DNA from: Xanthostigma xanthostigma
Lineage: Eukaryota; Arthropoda; Insecta; Raphidioptera; Raphidiidae
Assembly: GCA_963575645.1 (NCBI GenBank)
Contig: OY754464.1
Span: 76,234,948-76,298,947 of the forward strand
DNA length: 64,000 nucleotides
Reading direction: 5' to 3'
Shown here: positions 54,186 to 63,916 of the stretch, piece after piece
Layout of the letters: the number at the start of each line of letters is the position of its first letter
Position numbering within the stretch: the stretch's first letter is position 1
Notes under the pieces: generated by a model
Database searches by the model: none
Told to the model about the DNA's origin: nothing
Seen by the model: the letters and a program-made list of their open reading frames with translations, nothing else
Translations under genes and position numbers: made by a program

Positions 54186-54742
54186 TATACGCTAGGAAAG
54201 TATCTTTGACACGCGACCTTTGCGCTATCTCGTGTTTGATTTTTTCAAAAGTGGTTCACTCAAAACTCGCAAACACAATGAAACCAGCGTTATTCCTAAT
54301 TATAAAAAAAATATTTACGCAAAATGTCGGTAAAAAAATTATATACATTTTTAATTTCTACATTTTTTAAATCTTATTTTTGTTAACAAAATAACAATTA
54401 TGATATTTTTCATGTATTTAATAATGATTACAGACGTAAAATAAAATTTAATTACTCTTGACGACGTACTGCTGCAGTCCATTTTTTTCCTCTCTAATTC
54501 ATAAAAAAATCCAGGAAAACGGTGGAATTGTAATTCTGGATGTTTAGTTGGTGTATCTTTACAATTAACCACACAGCACTTCCGATTTGATAGCTTTTTC
54601 CCCATTTTATTCGACAATTAATCCTTATTAAAATGCACGTATAACTTATTATGACACTAAGGTTTTGACTGAACCAGATTTAAAAAAAAAAACACGAGAA
54701 AGCGTAAAAGTCGCCTGTCAAAAGATACTCTTGTAGCGTATA
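54186..54742 (-). mobile_element. P-like transposon, internally deleted, with THAP exon
   Basis: Inverted termini TATACGCTAGGAAAGTATCT and TATACGCTACAAGAGTATCT extend about 48 bp (GACACGCGACC / GACAGGCGACT). It encodes a THAP-type N-terminus on the minus strand (54605-54430). The relic at 35579 is the same family. Confidence 0.65.
54430..54605 (-). pseudogene. THAP domain exon of a P-like transposase, frameshifted
   Basis: ATG at 54605-54603 starts MGKKLSNRKCCVVNCKDTPT, then ELQFHRFPGFFYELER. C-x4-C and the HRFP motif are hallmarks of THAP zinc-binding DNA-binding domains, as in P-element transposases. In an adjacent frame after an A run the sequence continues KKWTAAVRRQ, the expected THAP tryptophan helix, so one frameshift has occurred. 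A donor-like A|GTAATT follows. The C-x2-H half is missing. Confidence 0.65.
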
Positions 54743-55261
54743 TTTTATAATTTTTGTCAATATATAAGTCTGAAAAAATTGGTCGATAATTGTATTTATT
54801 TAAATATAAATATATTTTTACAATAGTTCAGATGTACCCGAAAGTCGGGTTTTAAGTTGGCAACGTTGAAATGAGGTAGTAGTACGTCTGTAAACAGAAT
54901 GTTATACAAGACTGCGCAGTGACTAGCCCCAGTATACGGGGCCCAAGTCCCCGACGCAACCATTTTATAAGAATGAGATAATCAAAGAGCTCGACATCGT
55001 CCGGGCAATTTGATTCATCCATCTCACACTTTCTCTCACAACTCGCATGCTTTTCACTCTGTCGTACGTGCGTTGTTCCCTTCATTGGTTGAAATTCGTT
55101 TTCCTGATCGTGTGTCGGCAGTTTGTATACATTGTACATACATATGCGTTTCATATTCGCGGGGATATAATACAGAATGTCTCAAAATAATGTAACTAAA
55201 TTGGTGAGTGACAGAAAAGCATAAAATATTAAAGGTATATTTAGTTACTATAGAATCTCGG
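54743..55261. other. No gene; PLE-edge motif at 54764-54800
   Basis: GTCTGAAAAAATTGGTCGAT matches the PLE flanking motif seen near 600, 1690 and 7600. No other recognised feature. Confidence 0.4.
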
Positions 55262-55325
55262 TAGTTGACAGGGCGAAATTTAGTAGACGACAGGGTGAAA
55301 TTTAGTTAAAGAGTGAAATTTAAGG
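55262..55325. repeat. Minisatellite of GACAGGGYGAAATTTAGT
   Basis: Three diverged copies (GACAGGGCGAAATTTAGT, GACAGGGTGAAATTTAGT, AGAGTGAAATTTAAGG), related to 48963-49060. Confidence 0.6.
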
Positions 55326-55370
55326 CTCTGTTGAGTTAAAAAAATTATTAAATATGTAAAAAAGTTTTTA

Positions 55371-55645
55371 AGTTAAATGGTTTTATTGTACAGTCGATGA
55401 CGTACTAAAAACTAGAAAATAATTATATCACCATAAGGAGCTTACACTAAAATAAAATCGTGTGAGCATTTACATTTAGATTGTAAATCGTGTTTAGCTT
55501 TCGACTGTCTTTTTCGACCATAATTTAACTATAAATGCCCCAAACAATTTTATTTTAGTTTAATTAAAGCTCCCTATGGTGATTTAATATTATTTTCTAG
55601 TTTTTAGCACATCATCGATTGTACAATAAAACCAATTTAACTTAA
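55371..55645. repeat. Hairpin with about 95 bp arms
   Basis: AAGTTAAATGGTTTTATTGT...CTAGAAAATAATTATATCACC pairs with GGTGATTTAATATTATTTTC...CAATAAAACCAATTTAACTT. Foldback, non-coding. It immediately precedes the LTR. Confidence 0.65.
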
Positions 55646-55662
55646 AAAGCTTTTTTACCTAT

Positions 55663-56094
55663 TGTAACGATACAACACTGGAGGCGGTGGCAGTGCATTT
55701 TCAGAGCTGCGTAGACAACAATTGGATCCACATAAATAACAATGGGCGTATTGTTGCGTAGAATGATGCCGCAGCTTCTAGAACGTCGAAGATTATTCGA
55801 AAACGCGGCTGAGATTTTATATAAACAGCGCTAGCGTGGAAGGCAAGGCAGTCAGTGTCAGTGACAATCAACAGTGCGCGACATAAATAAATAAGTGGTC
55901 TAAATAAATATGCAGATAAATCGATATCTGTGAGAGATAAATATTCTGTGTACATAGAAGTTTAGTGTTATTTTTGTTGTCTTACAATTCGTTTGTTTTT
56001 TCGTTATTCGTTGTTTAGTTTATTACATTTTGTATTATTAGGAGTTTGTGTTTTGTTAACTTTTCTTCTTGTACCTATATAAATATTTTTATTT
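55663..56094 (+). mobile_element. LTR, family B (plus strand)
   Basis: Starts TGTAACGATACAACACTGG. TATATAAACAGC at 55818 and TCAGTGTCAGTG at 55852 give a TATA-initiator spacing of 34. The 3' end (about 56094) is masked by the next element, so it is probably truncated. No gag or pol follows. Confidence 0.65.
55818..55865 (+). promoter_or_regulatory. LTR core promoter (TATA plus TCAGT initiator)
   Basis: TATATAAA at 55818 and TCAGTG at 55852. The same arrangement occurs in the minus-strand copy at 19.4 kb. Confidence 0.5.
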
Positions 56095-56096
56095 AA

Positions 56097-56580
56097 CACG
56101 CGTGAGTAATATATAATTTCGGGGCCCTGCTAAATTCGGGAGAAATAATAAATTACTTCATGTTGACGCGTAGAGTGCTAATAATGAGCCGAAACTGTAC
56201 GATAATGTATACTGCATAGTTTCTGGACTAATAGGAACGCGGTAACGAGCCGAAACTGTACGGTAATGAATTATTACTGCATAGTTTCTGGACCAATAGG
56301 AACGCGGTATCGATTTGTATATATGAAAACAGCATCGCAATTCAGCGAAAGTCAGGGCGATCTTGTGTGCATCGAGAGCGGTGGGTACGTCAATCAAGGC
56401 AGTGATTTATTATTTTTCCCTCTTTTATCAGGGCCCCGATTACATATTACTCGTGCTAGTTGAATAAAGTATTATGGGCGACCATTGATCGAAGGAGAAT
56501 ATTCCACTCGCGTGTTACCGCACGAGTGAAACGAGTGCGATAACACGCGAGTGGAATATTCTCCTTCTCTCACTAGTCGC
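56097..56580. mobile_element. TIR element with promoter-like centre, copy 2
   Basis: Same centre as 46789-47160 (CGGGGCCCTG at both sides, GGACCAATAGGAACGCGGTA, TATATATG, TTCAGCG). The left arm is shortened. The right arm holds a near-perfect palindrome at 56496-56570 (GGAGAATATTCCACTCGCGT / ACGCGAGTGGAATATTCTCC). Confidence 0.6.
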
Positions 56581-56605
56581 ACAATATTAACCACCACCAA
56601 CAAAA

Positions 56606-57103
56606 AAAAGACCGGTTGCACTCCGGGAGTGCCGGCAGAAGTGAAAACCTAGATGTACTTAAACTAAATTTCGCTAGTAGCAATATAAGTTACATGCAGT
56701 GCAAAAAATTATAAGCTATAAGCTTTGACAAAACATTAAGAGATGTCGCTATGCATCCAGGTTTCGTAAAACTACACATTTATAAAATTACATGCAGCCA
56801 GTCACTGGATGTAATTTTTTAAATTTGTAGTCTTACGAAACCTGAGTACATGGCGACATCTCTTAAGGTTTTGTTAAAGCTTATAGCTTATAATTTTTTG
56901 CACTGCATGTAACTTATATTGCTACTGACATCTAGCGAATTTTAGTGTATGTACTGCCGAAGCAAATACGGTAGACCGTCTCAACAACTCGTCAGGGTCA
57001 CGTGACCCTGGCGCCTGACGCGTCAGATCTGACGCGAGTTTAACAGTTTTTACCGATTACAAAAAAAGTGTACAACGCCGCTAAAGAAGTTTTCACTTCA
57101 ATA
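56606..57103. mobile_element. Foldback element (GCAGAAGTGAAAAC ends), copy 2
   Basis: Left GCACTCCGGGAGTGCCGGC (itself a palindrome), then GCAGAAGTGAAAAC. Right CAACGCCGCTAAAGAAGTTTTCACTTC. Inside, 56665-56945 is a long hairpin (GCAATATAAGTTACATGCAG / CTGCATGTAACTTATATTGC). The outer parts match 32985-33300, which lacks this inner hairpin. Confidence 0.65.
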
Positions 57104-57985
57104 ACTGTTTTTAGAGTTTTGTTACACTATTTTATTTTCTAAATAGCAACTGAAAACTGGCAAACACTGTTATTATGAATCATTCTATGTTCCGTTTCTT
57201 ATTAGTACGGTACAACGAAATATCGACGTATATCACCATCTTGTTTCTAACAAAAGAACAGCATATGTGACTATCTTCGTTTTAATATAACCGTAAATGA
57301 ATATTGACGCACATACCTTAGAGACGCACGAATAAAGAGAACGTTATTAGGAAAATGGTACATCTGTGATCGGTGAACGAAATCACGATGCAAACATCTG
57401 AAAACAACAATGAGAAGATCAACGCCAAGCTGAATATAATGAAAGGAAAAGATATTCAACCTTTCGAAAATTGAGATTATGAATAACTGAAAATGCGTTT
57501 CTTAGTTCGCTTTCGACTTCTGTACCAAGGCGATAGGTAGATCGTCGAAGTCGTGAGACAGACGATCTACTAAAAAGCCTTATTTACAGGAATGCAAGTA
57601 CATTTTGAATTTTCATTTTGCTACTTAGAGATGGCATTATATGTCTATTTTTACCCGAACACGGCGAAGCAAAAGGAGGGTTATGTTTGTATGTATGTAT
57701 GTTGATCTGTTCCCTCATAACTACTAAAGTACTTATTATAATTTAACAAATGAGGTATCGTTGGAAGAGTTTTGATTGTCCGCTGGTGCCAAACTTTTCA
57801 AGATTGAATGTAAAAAAATTCTTATTGACAAGTGTTGTTACTCAGTTGAGGATTTTTATCAGCGATTGTGAATAGTATTTAAGTATTTCTATATTCTATT
57901 TTAAACGATTTGTTATCGGATTAACTATTAATTATGCCATAGGCTCGCCACCCTTATTAGACGTAATACAAAATCTGCGATATCC
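57104..57985. other. No gene; repeat-like segment at 57650-57720
   Basis: TACCCGAACACGGCGAAGCAAAAGG with ATGTATGTATG resembles a common insect repeat end, but no copy occurs in this window. A 62-codon minus frame at 57271-57459 is unrecognised. Confidence 0.35.
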
Positions 57986-58335
57986 TTAAGAGTATTTGTC
58001 CCTGCAAATACCCCCTGCACCCTTCATCTCAAATCTTTTCCCCTCGCCTAAAAACGGTTCGCGCTCTCCCGACGCTATTTTTAAAGCTAGAGGGTTCTGG
58101 TAAACGCCAAATGAAAGACAAAGAATCAGACTACAGATCCTTCAGGCGAATTTTTTGAAAAAAAATTCCTGAAAAAACTTACAACCTTTTGAAAAAAATA
58201 ATAAGTTACGTAATATTTCACACGTAGGCGAAACTGTTTTTCAAAAAATTCGCCTGAAGGATCTGTAGTTTAGGCGAGGGGAAAAGATTTGAGATGAAGG
58301 GTGCAGGGGGTGTTTGCAGGGACGAATACTCTTAA
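57986..58335. repeat. Foldback with two pairs of near-perfect arms
   Basis: TTAAGAGTATTTGTCCCTGC, CACCCTTCATCTCAAATC and ACAGATCCTTCAGGCGAATT are all mirrored at 58225-58335. Much of the left spacer (58045-58130) is unmatched, so the right side carries a deletion. Confidence 0.65.
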
Positions 58336-58339
58336 TATA

Positions 58340-58415
58340 TTTTAACTGTGTACCTACTGACGTTTTGTATCCATTTTATAATGGCGCAACAAATAAACAT
58401 TTATTATTATTATTA
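58340..58415 (+). mobile_element. Non-LTR retrotransposon 3' tail
   Basis: TTTTGTATCCATTTTATAAT, then AAATAAACATTTATTATTATTATTATTA: a 3' UTR end with an ATT-repeat tail. Only about 75 bp. Confidence 0.5.
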
Positions 58416-58455
58416 TTATGTGAAGTCACATAAAATTAAATATGGCGCCTTCTAC

Positions 58456-58716
58456 AGCATAGTTTCTCAACCGATGGTCCGCGGAGATTTTTGGGTGATT
58501 CGCGAAGATTTTTGGAATTTTACATTTTATGGATTTTTAAACTATATTTTTTGTTACTGTCTGTTTTAATATAGTTAAATTTTGTTATATCAGCAAACTT
58601 ATTGTTTTGAATAAAAAATCAAATATAAATATTTATTATTTTATTCCAATGTTGATAAACCGCAAAACTTGTTGGAGTTTTTGGTGGTCCGCGGGTGTAA
58701 AAAGGTTGATAAACTA
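58456..58716. mobile_element. hAT-like MITE (TAGTTTCTCAACC ends)
   Basis: TAGTTTCTCAACCGATGGTCCGCGG at the left (first 20: TAGTTTCTCAACCGATGGTC) and CCGCGGGTGTAAAAAGGTTG-ATAAACTA at the right are inverted ends of the hAT style (ends in TTCTCAACC). Non-coding. Confidence 0.6.
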
Positions 58717-58809
58717 TTCTTTACTAGAACTAAAACTAAAAAAAATCTTTTTAATGTCGTATTGGATATCAAATAAAAGGTGTATAGGTTGTTTTTAACA
58801 TATTGTAGA

Positions 58810-59150
58810 CTAGCGGTCCCGCCCGGTTTTACCCGGGTGCAAAAAAATCGAATGAGGAAGGAAGGGACATTCATCTTAGTTTACCGAGATGAATATTGTG
58901 TTCAAACTTCATAATGATCAGAGTTACCGTTCAAAAATTTTTGTCGTTAGAAAGCAGTACCTATTTATACTTTTTTTAAGTAATAAATATTTCCTTTAAT
59001 AGGTATAATAAATATTTAATTGAAAACACTGTAGAAAAATTATTTTTGTTTTCAAATGAGCTATTAATTAGATTTATTTAATTTAAATTAGTCGTAATAA
59101 AATTTAAAAAAATTGAAATAGCCTTAGAAGAAAGCAATGTAGATGTATAT
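58810..59150 (-). mobile_element. Helitron N2, 3' portion (minus strand)
   Basis: Plus-strand CTAGCGGTCCCGCCCGG-TTTTA-CCCGGGTGC, then CGAATGAGGAAGGAAGGG and AAACTTCATAATGATCAGAG, as at 51098. 5' truncated. Confidence 0.7.
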
Positions 59151-59547
59151 TTACATACGATATGAAATTGTGTCTCTTTCAGATTGTTTTCTCTATGAAC
59201 GTGACAATGTTATTATATTATACACAATATGATCTCGTTTTCCGGATCAGTAATAAAATTTTACAATCATGTGAACATGTGTGTTGGATTTGAGATAATA
59301 AACGACGCAGGGGGTGCAGAAAACAATAAGCAAACACTGTAATTCATCGATGATAACGTTTAATAGCTTTATAAATGAACCCAACGATCTGTACCTAACT
59401 AAACTTTTAACTGAATATTAATTCTCGTTATTTCTAAGTACATTATACACATTATGTTGTTTTATAAATCGTTCTAGGGTACTTTTCTCTTATTAGAAAT
59501 TAAACCGTGATTAAAATGTTCATAATTACTTTATAATTTATATAATA
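59151..59547. other. No gene or recognised repeat
   Basis: No recognised element. Confidence 0.4.
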
Positions 59548-59850
59548 TATTTAACGTCCGTTTCTCGACTTTGTGTCATAACAGACGCCATTCGCACCAT
59601 TACTATTTTCCATCTACCACACTTCCCGTTATATTCTATTGAACTTCAACTTGCAATAGCAATGGGTGAATGAAGGATTTTTTTTTTGAGAAAATTAGGA
59701 TAAGGTAGGCAAATTTTGAGCATAGGAGTTTGACAGGTAATCGGCCATGGCCTAGAATAAGGAACCATCTCGATATTTATCTGGAATTATTGAGGGAAAC
59801 CATGGAAAACATCAGCAAGATGGCCGGTACAGGAATTAGTTTCTCGGCTA
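59548..59850 (-). mobile_element. tRNA-derived SINE, copy 3 (head missing)
   Basis: Matches copies 1 and 2 from the 3' end (CGAGAAACGGACGTTAAAT on minus) to CCTGTACCGGCCATCTTGC. The tRNA-like head was replaced by MITE P at about 59850. Confidence 0.7.
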
Positions 59851-60252
59851 GGAGTTCTGCTAGCCGGTAGGTTGGGTACGAAGCTGGAAATGACGTCACT
59901 GCGGGCTGCCTTGCTAGCTCAGAAGTTAGGTTTTAAAATTAGAACAGGGGCTATTTTCCCTACTAGATTTGTTGCTAGGTGTGAGCAAGAACCAATCAGG
60001 AAGCAGTATCTTCACGTGGGCACTTGAACACCCACATGGCGTCATTCTGCCAGACAACAGACACTTTTTGCTCTGTGTTTATATTCGAACTGTCACTGCG
60101 CGCGCATCAGATCTATCCACAAATGACGCTTGAAAATTAATCTCGTGTGAAGTGAGCACTTAACAGCAATCAAGAAAACCAGCGCTAGAAAACTAGTAGG
60201 CAAATCTAGCAAGGAATCTAGCAGCGTTTCTAGCCTCGTGTGCAGTGGCCTC
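59851..60252 (-). mobile_element. MITE P, minus-strand copy
   Basis: Right end CTAGCCTCGTGTGCAGTGGCC. The interior shares CAGACAACAGACAC, CACTGCGCGCGCATCAG and AGAAAACCAGCGCTAGAAA with 29690-30693. Left terminus truncated. It lies about 280 bp upstream of the dpr exon. Confidence 0.7.
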
Positions 60253-60530
60253 TACTAAATCTCATCCAAGGAGGAAGGGGTGTCCAAAAAATAAACACCT
60301 CACATTATTAATGGACGTCCATCTATTCACAACACAATTTTTTTATTAACTTGTTTTGAAACCATACACACTATTAATGGAATTAGAGCACCCTTGATTT
60401 ATATTTATGTTATTTTATTGCGTGCTGTTTTGTATTCAAGTACACAATAATAATCGAATTAGTCCACCCCTGTATTCCATTTGGCGGCGATAGCATGTTG
60501 TTTTACTCATGTCAATTGTTTTGTTTTTAG
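60253..60530 (+). other. Intron sequence before the dpr exon, with acceptor
   Basis: Includes a diverged 70 bp repeat shared with 48.0 kb and a pyrimidine-rich acceptor TTGTTTTGTTTTTAG ending at 60530. Confidence 0.6.
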
Positions 60531-60730
60531 GTTCAGTACACCTGCGCCAACGACGTGAAGTGTACGGTAGTGAGTCGTTGGACATACCGTCCAATTCGAT
60601 AACGGATAACGCGGCGGGCTCGTCGTTACGCGGTCCGTATTTCGATACGTCAGTATCCAAAAACGTCACGGCTCTCGTTGGCAAAACGGCGTCACTCAAC
60701 TGCCGCGTACGAAACCTCGGGAACAGAACG
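60531..60730 (+). CDS. dpr: dpr family gene, internal exon (start of first Ig domain)
   Basis: 200 bp exon between a TTTTTAG acceptor and GTAAGT donor. It enters with two bases completing a codon (one base from the previous exon) and leaves in phase 0, giving 66 whole codons. The protein runs from SVHLRQRREVYGSESLD to GPYFDTSVSKNVTALVGKTA, then SLNCRVRNLGNRT. The PYFD opening, the VTALVGKTA strand, the B-strand cysteine in LNCRV and the NLGNRT turn (next exon expected to begin VSW) are characteristic of Dpr/DIP-partner Ig-superfamily proteins that label neuronal surfaces and guide synaptic pairing. N-x-T sites occur at KNVT and GNRT. The signal peptide and the rest of the Ig domains lie outside the window. 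Which dpr paralogue is unresolved. Confidence 0.85.
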
Positions 60731-60746
60731 GTAAGTTATTTCCATA

Positions 60747-61350
60747 TCATATATATTATATTAATACGCTAAGGTTAAAGATGTTTGCCTCCCTTTTTAG
60801 AAAAAACCTCACAATTTCTCCACATAAATTATATATCATTTTACAGATAATTGCTTGCTCTACTGACGTCGACAACTAAAAAAATTTTTTATTGCTTTTG
60901 TTTTTGTAAATTAATTAAAATACAGCAACGCTGAACAACGTCTGCCATCTGATGGCTTTAATTTTGAAACAACGTCAACACTTCGATCTGTCATCTGACC
61001 TTCATATTGTAATACAACAGACACAATACTGCATACTGTCATCTGACGGCTTTAATTTTGAAACAGCGAGCAACGCTGAACAACGTCACAGCAATGCTGC
61101 ATAATGCTCCTGACGGCTTAGCTCATCGCTTTTGCTACTTGCGCCTCTATATGACAATTTTAGTAAAATATTTCTTCGATCTGTCATCTGAGCTTCATAT
61201 TGCAATACAACAAAAAGAAGAACGTTATAAGCAGTGTGCAAAATTAGAAACGAAATAAATAGGTACCTGCAATCATATTTAAAAAATAATTTTGTAAAGT
61301 GATAATTATTATACTTATTTATTGCGAATAATTCGCACAGGTCACACTAG
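60747..61350 (+). mobile_element. Helitron N1, copy 5, 16 bp after the dpr splice donor
   Basis: A|TCATATATATTATATTAATA ... TGCGAATAATTCGCA-CAGGTCACA-CTAG|T at 61350. About 604 bp with GCCATCTGACGGC arrays. A 6 bp duplication (ATATTA) lies near the 5' end. Confidence 0.85.
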
Positions 61351-61390
61351 TATTTAATAATTTACTATATGAATCACTGTCTATCTACTC

Positions 61391-61962
61391 TAGTGATGTG
61401 TCCACATGACTCTTTATTGGGAGCTGACTCCGTGCGCTCCGCATCCGCTCACTAGAAAGAGTCGCTCAGAGCGAGACGTTCAAAGGAGCGACACTAAACA
61501 GTACGCACTAAACAAGAGTGCAGACTGCAGAGGTGTGAACTGTCATCATACATGCTCAGGAGTTACGTAGCGTTGCACAGCACAATACACACACTCAGCT
61601 CTAATATGATTCTGATCTTATATTATTCGCATTTCGGATAAACTATGAAGTAAATAAAAGCTTAACAATAATAATGTTTATTGTTACAATATTATTATAT
61701 CTTTGTCAACGACGTCAATGTGAATGGTTTAAGTCAGTGTGTCCTTCAACATTAAACGACTCAGCAAAGATAACTCCGTACGTGCAAAATTCACTAGTGC
61801 CTCTGTGGCCTGTGCTGTGTGCGCTCTGCAAATGTGCGAATGCAACAGTACAGAACAGCTCAGCACAGAGCAATGGCGCTCGGAGTGAGTCAAAAAAGAG
61901 CGACTCGTTCCGCTTAACAATAATAATGTTTATTGTTACAATATTATATCTTTGTCAACGAC
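61391..61962 (+). repeat. hAT-like TAGTGATGTG family copy with rearranged right end
   Basis: Starts TAGTGATGTGTCCACATGAC. After CGACTCGTTCCGCTT (about 61914) it repeats an internal stretch (AACAATAATAATGTTTATTG, as at 61663) instead of ending in CACATCACTA. Confidence 0.6.
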
Positions 61963-63275
61963 CTTTTATCAATATTAGAATCTCTACTAAAATATTTTCT
62001 ACAGTCATTACAATGCTCGAACAAAATTTTTTTTTTTTATTTGAGCAGTAACATTTTACAAAACTAAAACAATGTGAACTTTTAATTTTTAAAATTAATT
62101 ACTGTACATATGTCAAATATTTGTAGAGTAACATTTAGAAAAATAAATTTATCCTATAGGTACTTACATAAATAAAACTTAAAAATTTACCCCAGAGTGA
62201 AAACAAACATTTACGCTATAAAACAATTCACGTTTTCTGAAAATAAAAGATAATTAAATTACGTTCTGTTTTTGACGTGACTGTTTTTACATTTTTTTTT
62301 TTTTAATTCTAGGAATTAAAATTGATTTCAATTTTCAGTTTTAAAAATCACTAATTTTTCTTCGAAAGAAAGAATCAGCAGCATTATTTTTAACAGGAGG
62401 ATATTCCAGCAATATAATAAAGGAGGCGGGGTTACAAAATCGATGCGAGCGTTTGTGGTGAGCACTAGGGGAAACTTCAAGCTCAAATTTTCCGTATGTC
62501 AGTAAGCAATTAAAAGTGAAAATAGTTATAATTTTACAAAGTTTTTTAATTACAAAGAAAACATGGGTTAAACTAGGCTATCTGGAAATGCTTGCTGTGT
62601 TCCGGGCTGTTGCGCTGATGACGATTTAAGTAAAATAAAGATCATTGGCGCTATAATTTGACGTCACGCTGTCAGTGTGAATACATTAATCATGCACATA
62701 TTGTACGTCATAACTGATAAATAAATAATTATTATGTACCTTTTATGTTATGCTATTTATATAATAGTTTACAAATCTGAATTTTAACGTACATATAAAA
62801 TTAACAGCAGTTTTCCTTGTTACATTTTTTTTGACACATCATGGCCAACTAAAGTTTTTGACTTATTACCAGAGAAACATGTCGCGATTTCCATAAAAAC
62901 TGAACTAAATGCTTATCTATTATCCACTAGCGGCGCTAGTAGGCTTCATACACACAACCTACAGGCTTTAGGCGCAGGTTCAAATATAAAATTTATTATC
63001 TCCAGTGGGAAATATAAACACAAAAAGATGTATTATTGTTTGTATACTACTTGTATACTACTAATGGAAATAGTAAACTGACAGCCCTTAAATTAACAAC
63101 ATACATCCATCTCGAATGAAGGTAAACATTTGGCTTGGCATAGAACTTTTTTCCGTCTTAAATATAAATAAACAACAATAGTGGTGCAACATATCTTTAT
63201 GGGTTATAATCTTCACCAAAAGTTTCTTTAAGTGAACTTCTCTACGAGTATAAACTTCAAATATTTACTTAATAT
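61963..63275. other. No confirmed gene; possible THAP-like start at 62561-62640
   Basis: AT-rich for the most part. 62561-62640 (plus) reads NACCVPGCCADDDLSK after a broken start, which resembles the C-x-x-x-C opening of a THAP domain followed by AG|TAAA-type sequence. Too short to call. 62395-62460 is locally GC-richer. Confidence 0.35.
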
Positions 63276-63916
63276 TGTAACAAAACTGTTCTAGTTCGTG
63301 GTAGAAATTATTTATTTACAATAATAAACGCTTAACAAAACAGTAAAACACACAAACGAAAGCGTACTTCTTTAACGTAACAGTAATAATAACGTTAAGA
63401 GAAACAAAATAACGACAGTTCCAAATAATAAAATAAAAGACTAAGTAACAGAGAATATAGAGTCACTAAATTATGTACACAAAATATTTACAACACACAA
63501 ACACAACAAAGTTTATCTAGTACACTTAGTCACATTTGTCTATTAACTATATTCACACGATTATTTACAGAAAGTTATTTATGTAAAACCAGATTTATAT
63601 AATTGCACTCAATGGTTTACACACACCACAGTTTATTTATCTTCACAGTATAACTGAATGATTAATGTCGCAACGCCAGAGCACTTGTATCAACACATGA
63701 GCAACTCACCTACAACTGACTGACTGGCCAACCACTCCGCTCGCATTTTATAGCTTCGTCTCCTGCCTGTCGAATGTTCTAGAAGCATCTCAACCTTTCT
63801 TTACATAATTGCCTTCTCCAGGCATTTATAAGAAGGTCGGGTTTTTACCTGCTTTCCATTGTTGTTGTTGTCTATAACATTCTATGGAACACATACCCGA
63901 AAGGGGGCACGCAACA
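63276..63916 (-). mobile_element. Solo LTR, family A, full length, 4 bp target duplication
   Basis: The minus strand runs TGTTGCGTGCCCCCTTTCGG ... GAACAGTTTTGTTACA. Flanks ATAT (63272-63275) and ATAT (63917-63920). It contains TATAAAATGCGAGCGG (63753), the initiator CAGTCAGTCAGTT (about 63727-63715) and AATAAA before the 3' end. 641 bp with no internal region on either side, so a solo LTR left by LTR-LTR recombination. Probably Ty3/Gypsy-like by duplication length, but that is inferred. Confidence 0.8.
63714..63753 (-). promoter_or_regulatory. LTR-A core promoter
   Basis: TATAAAA followed 34 nt later by TCAGTT, in a run of three CAGT words. Intact in this copy, deleted in the copy at 26520. 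Confidence 0.5.
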
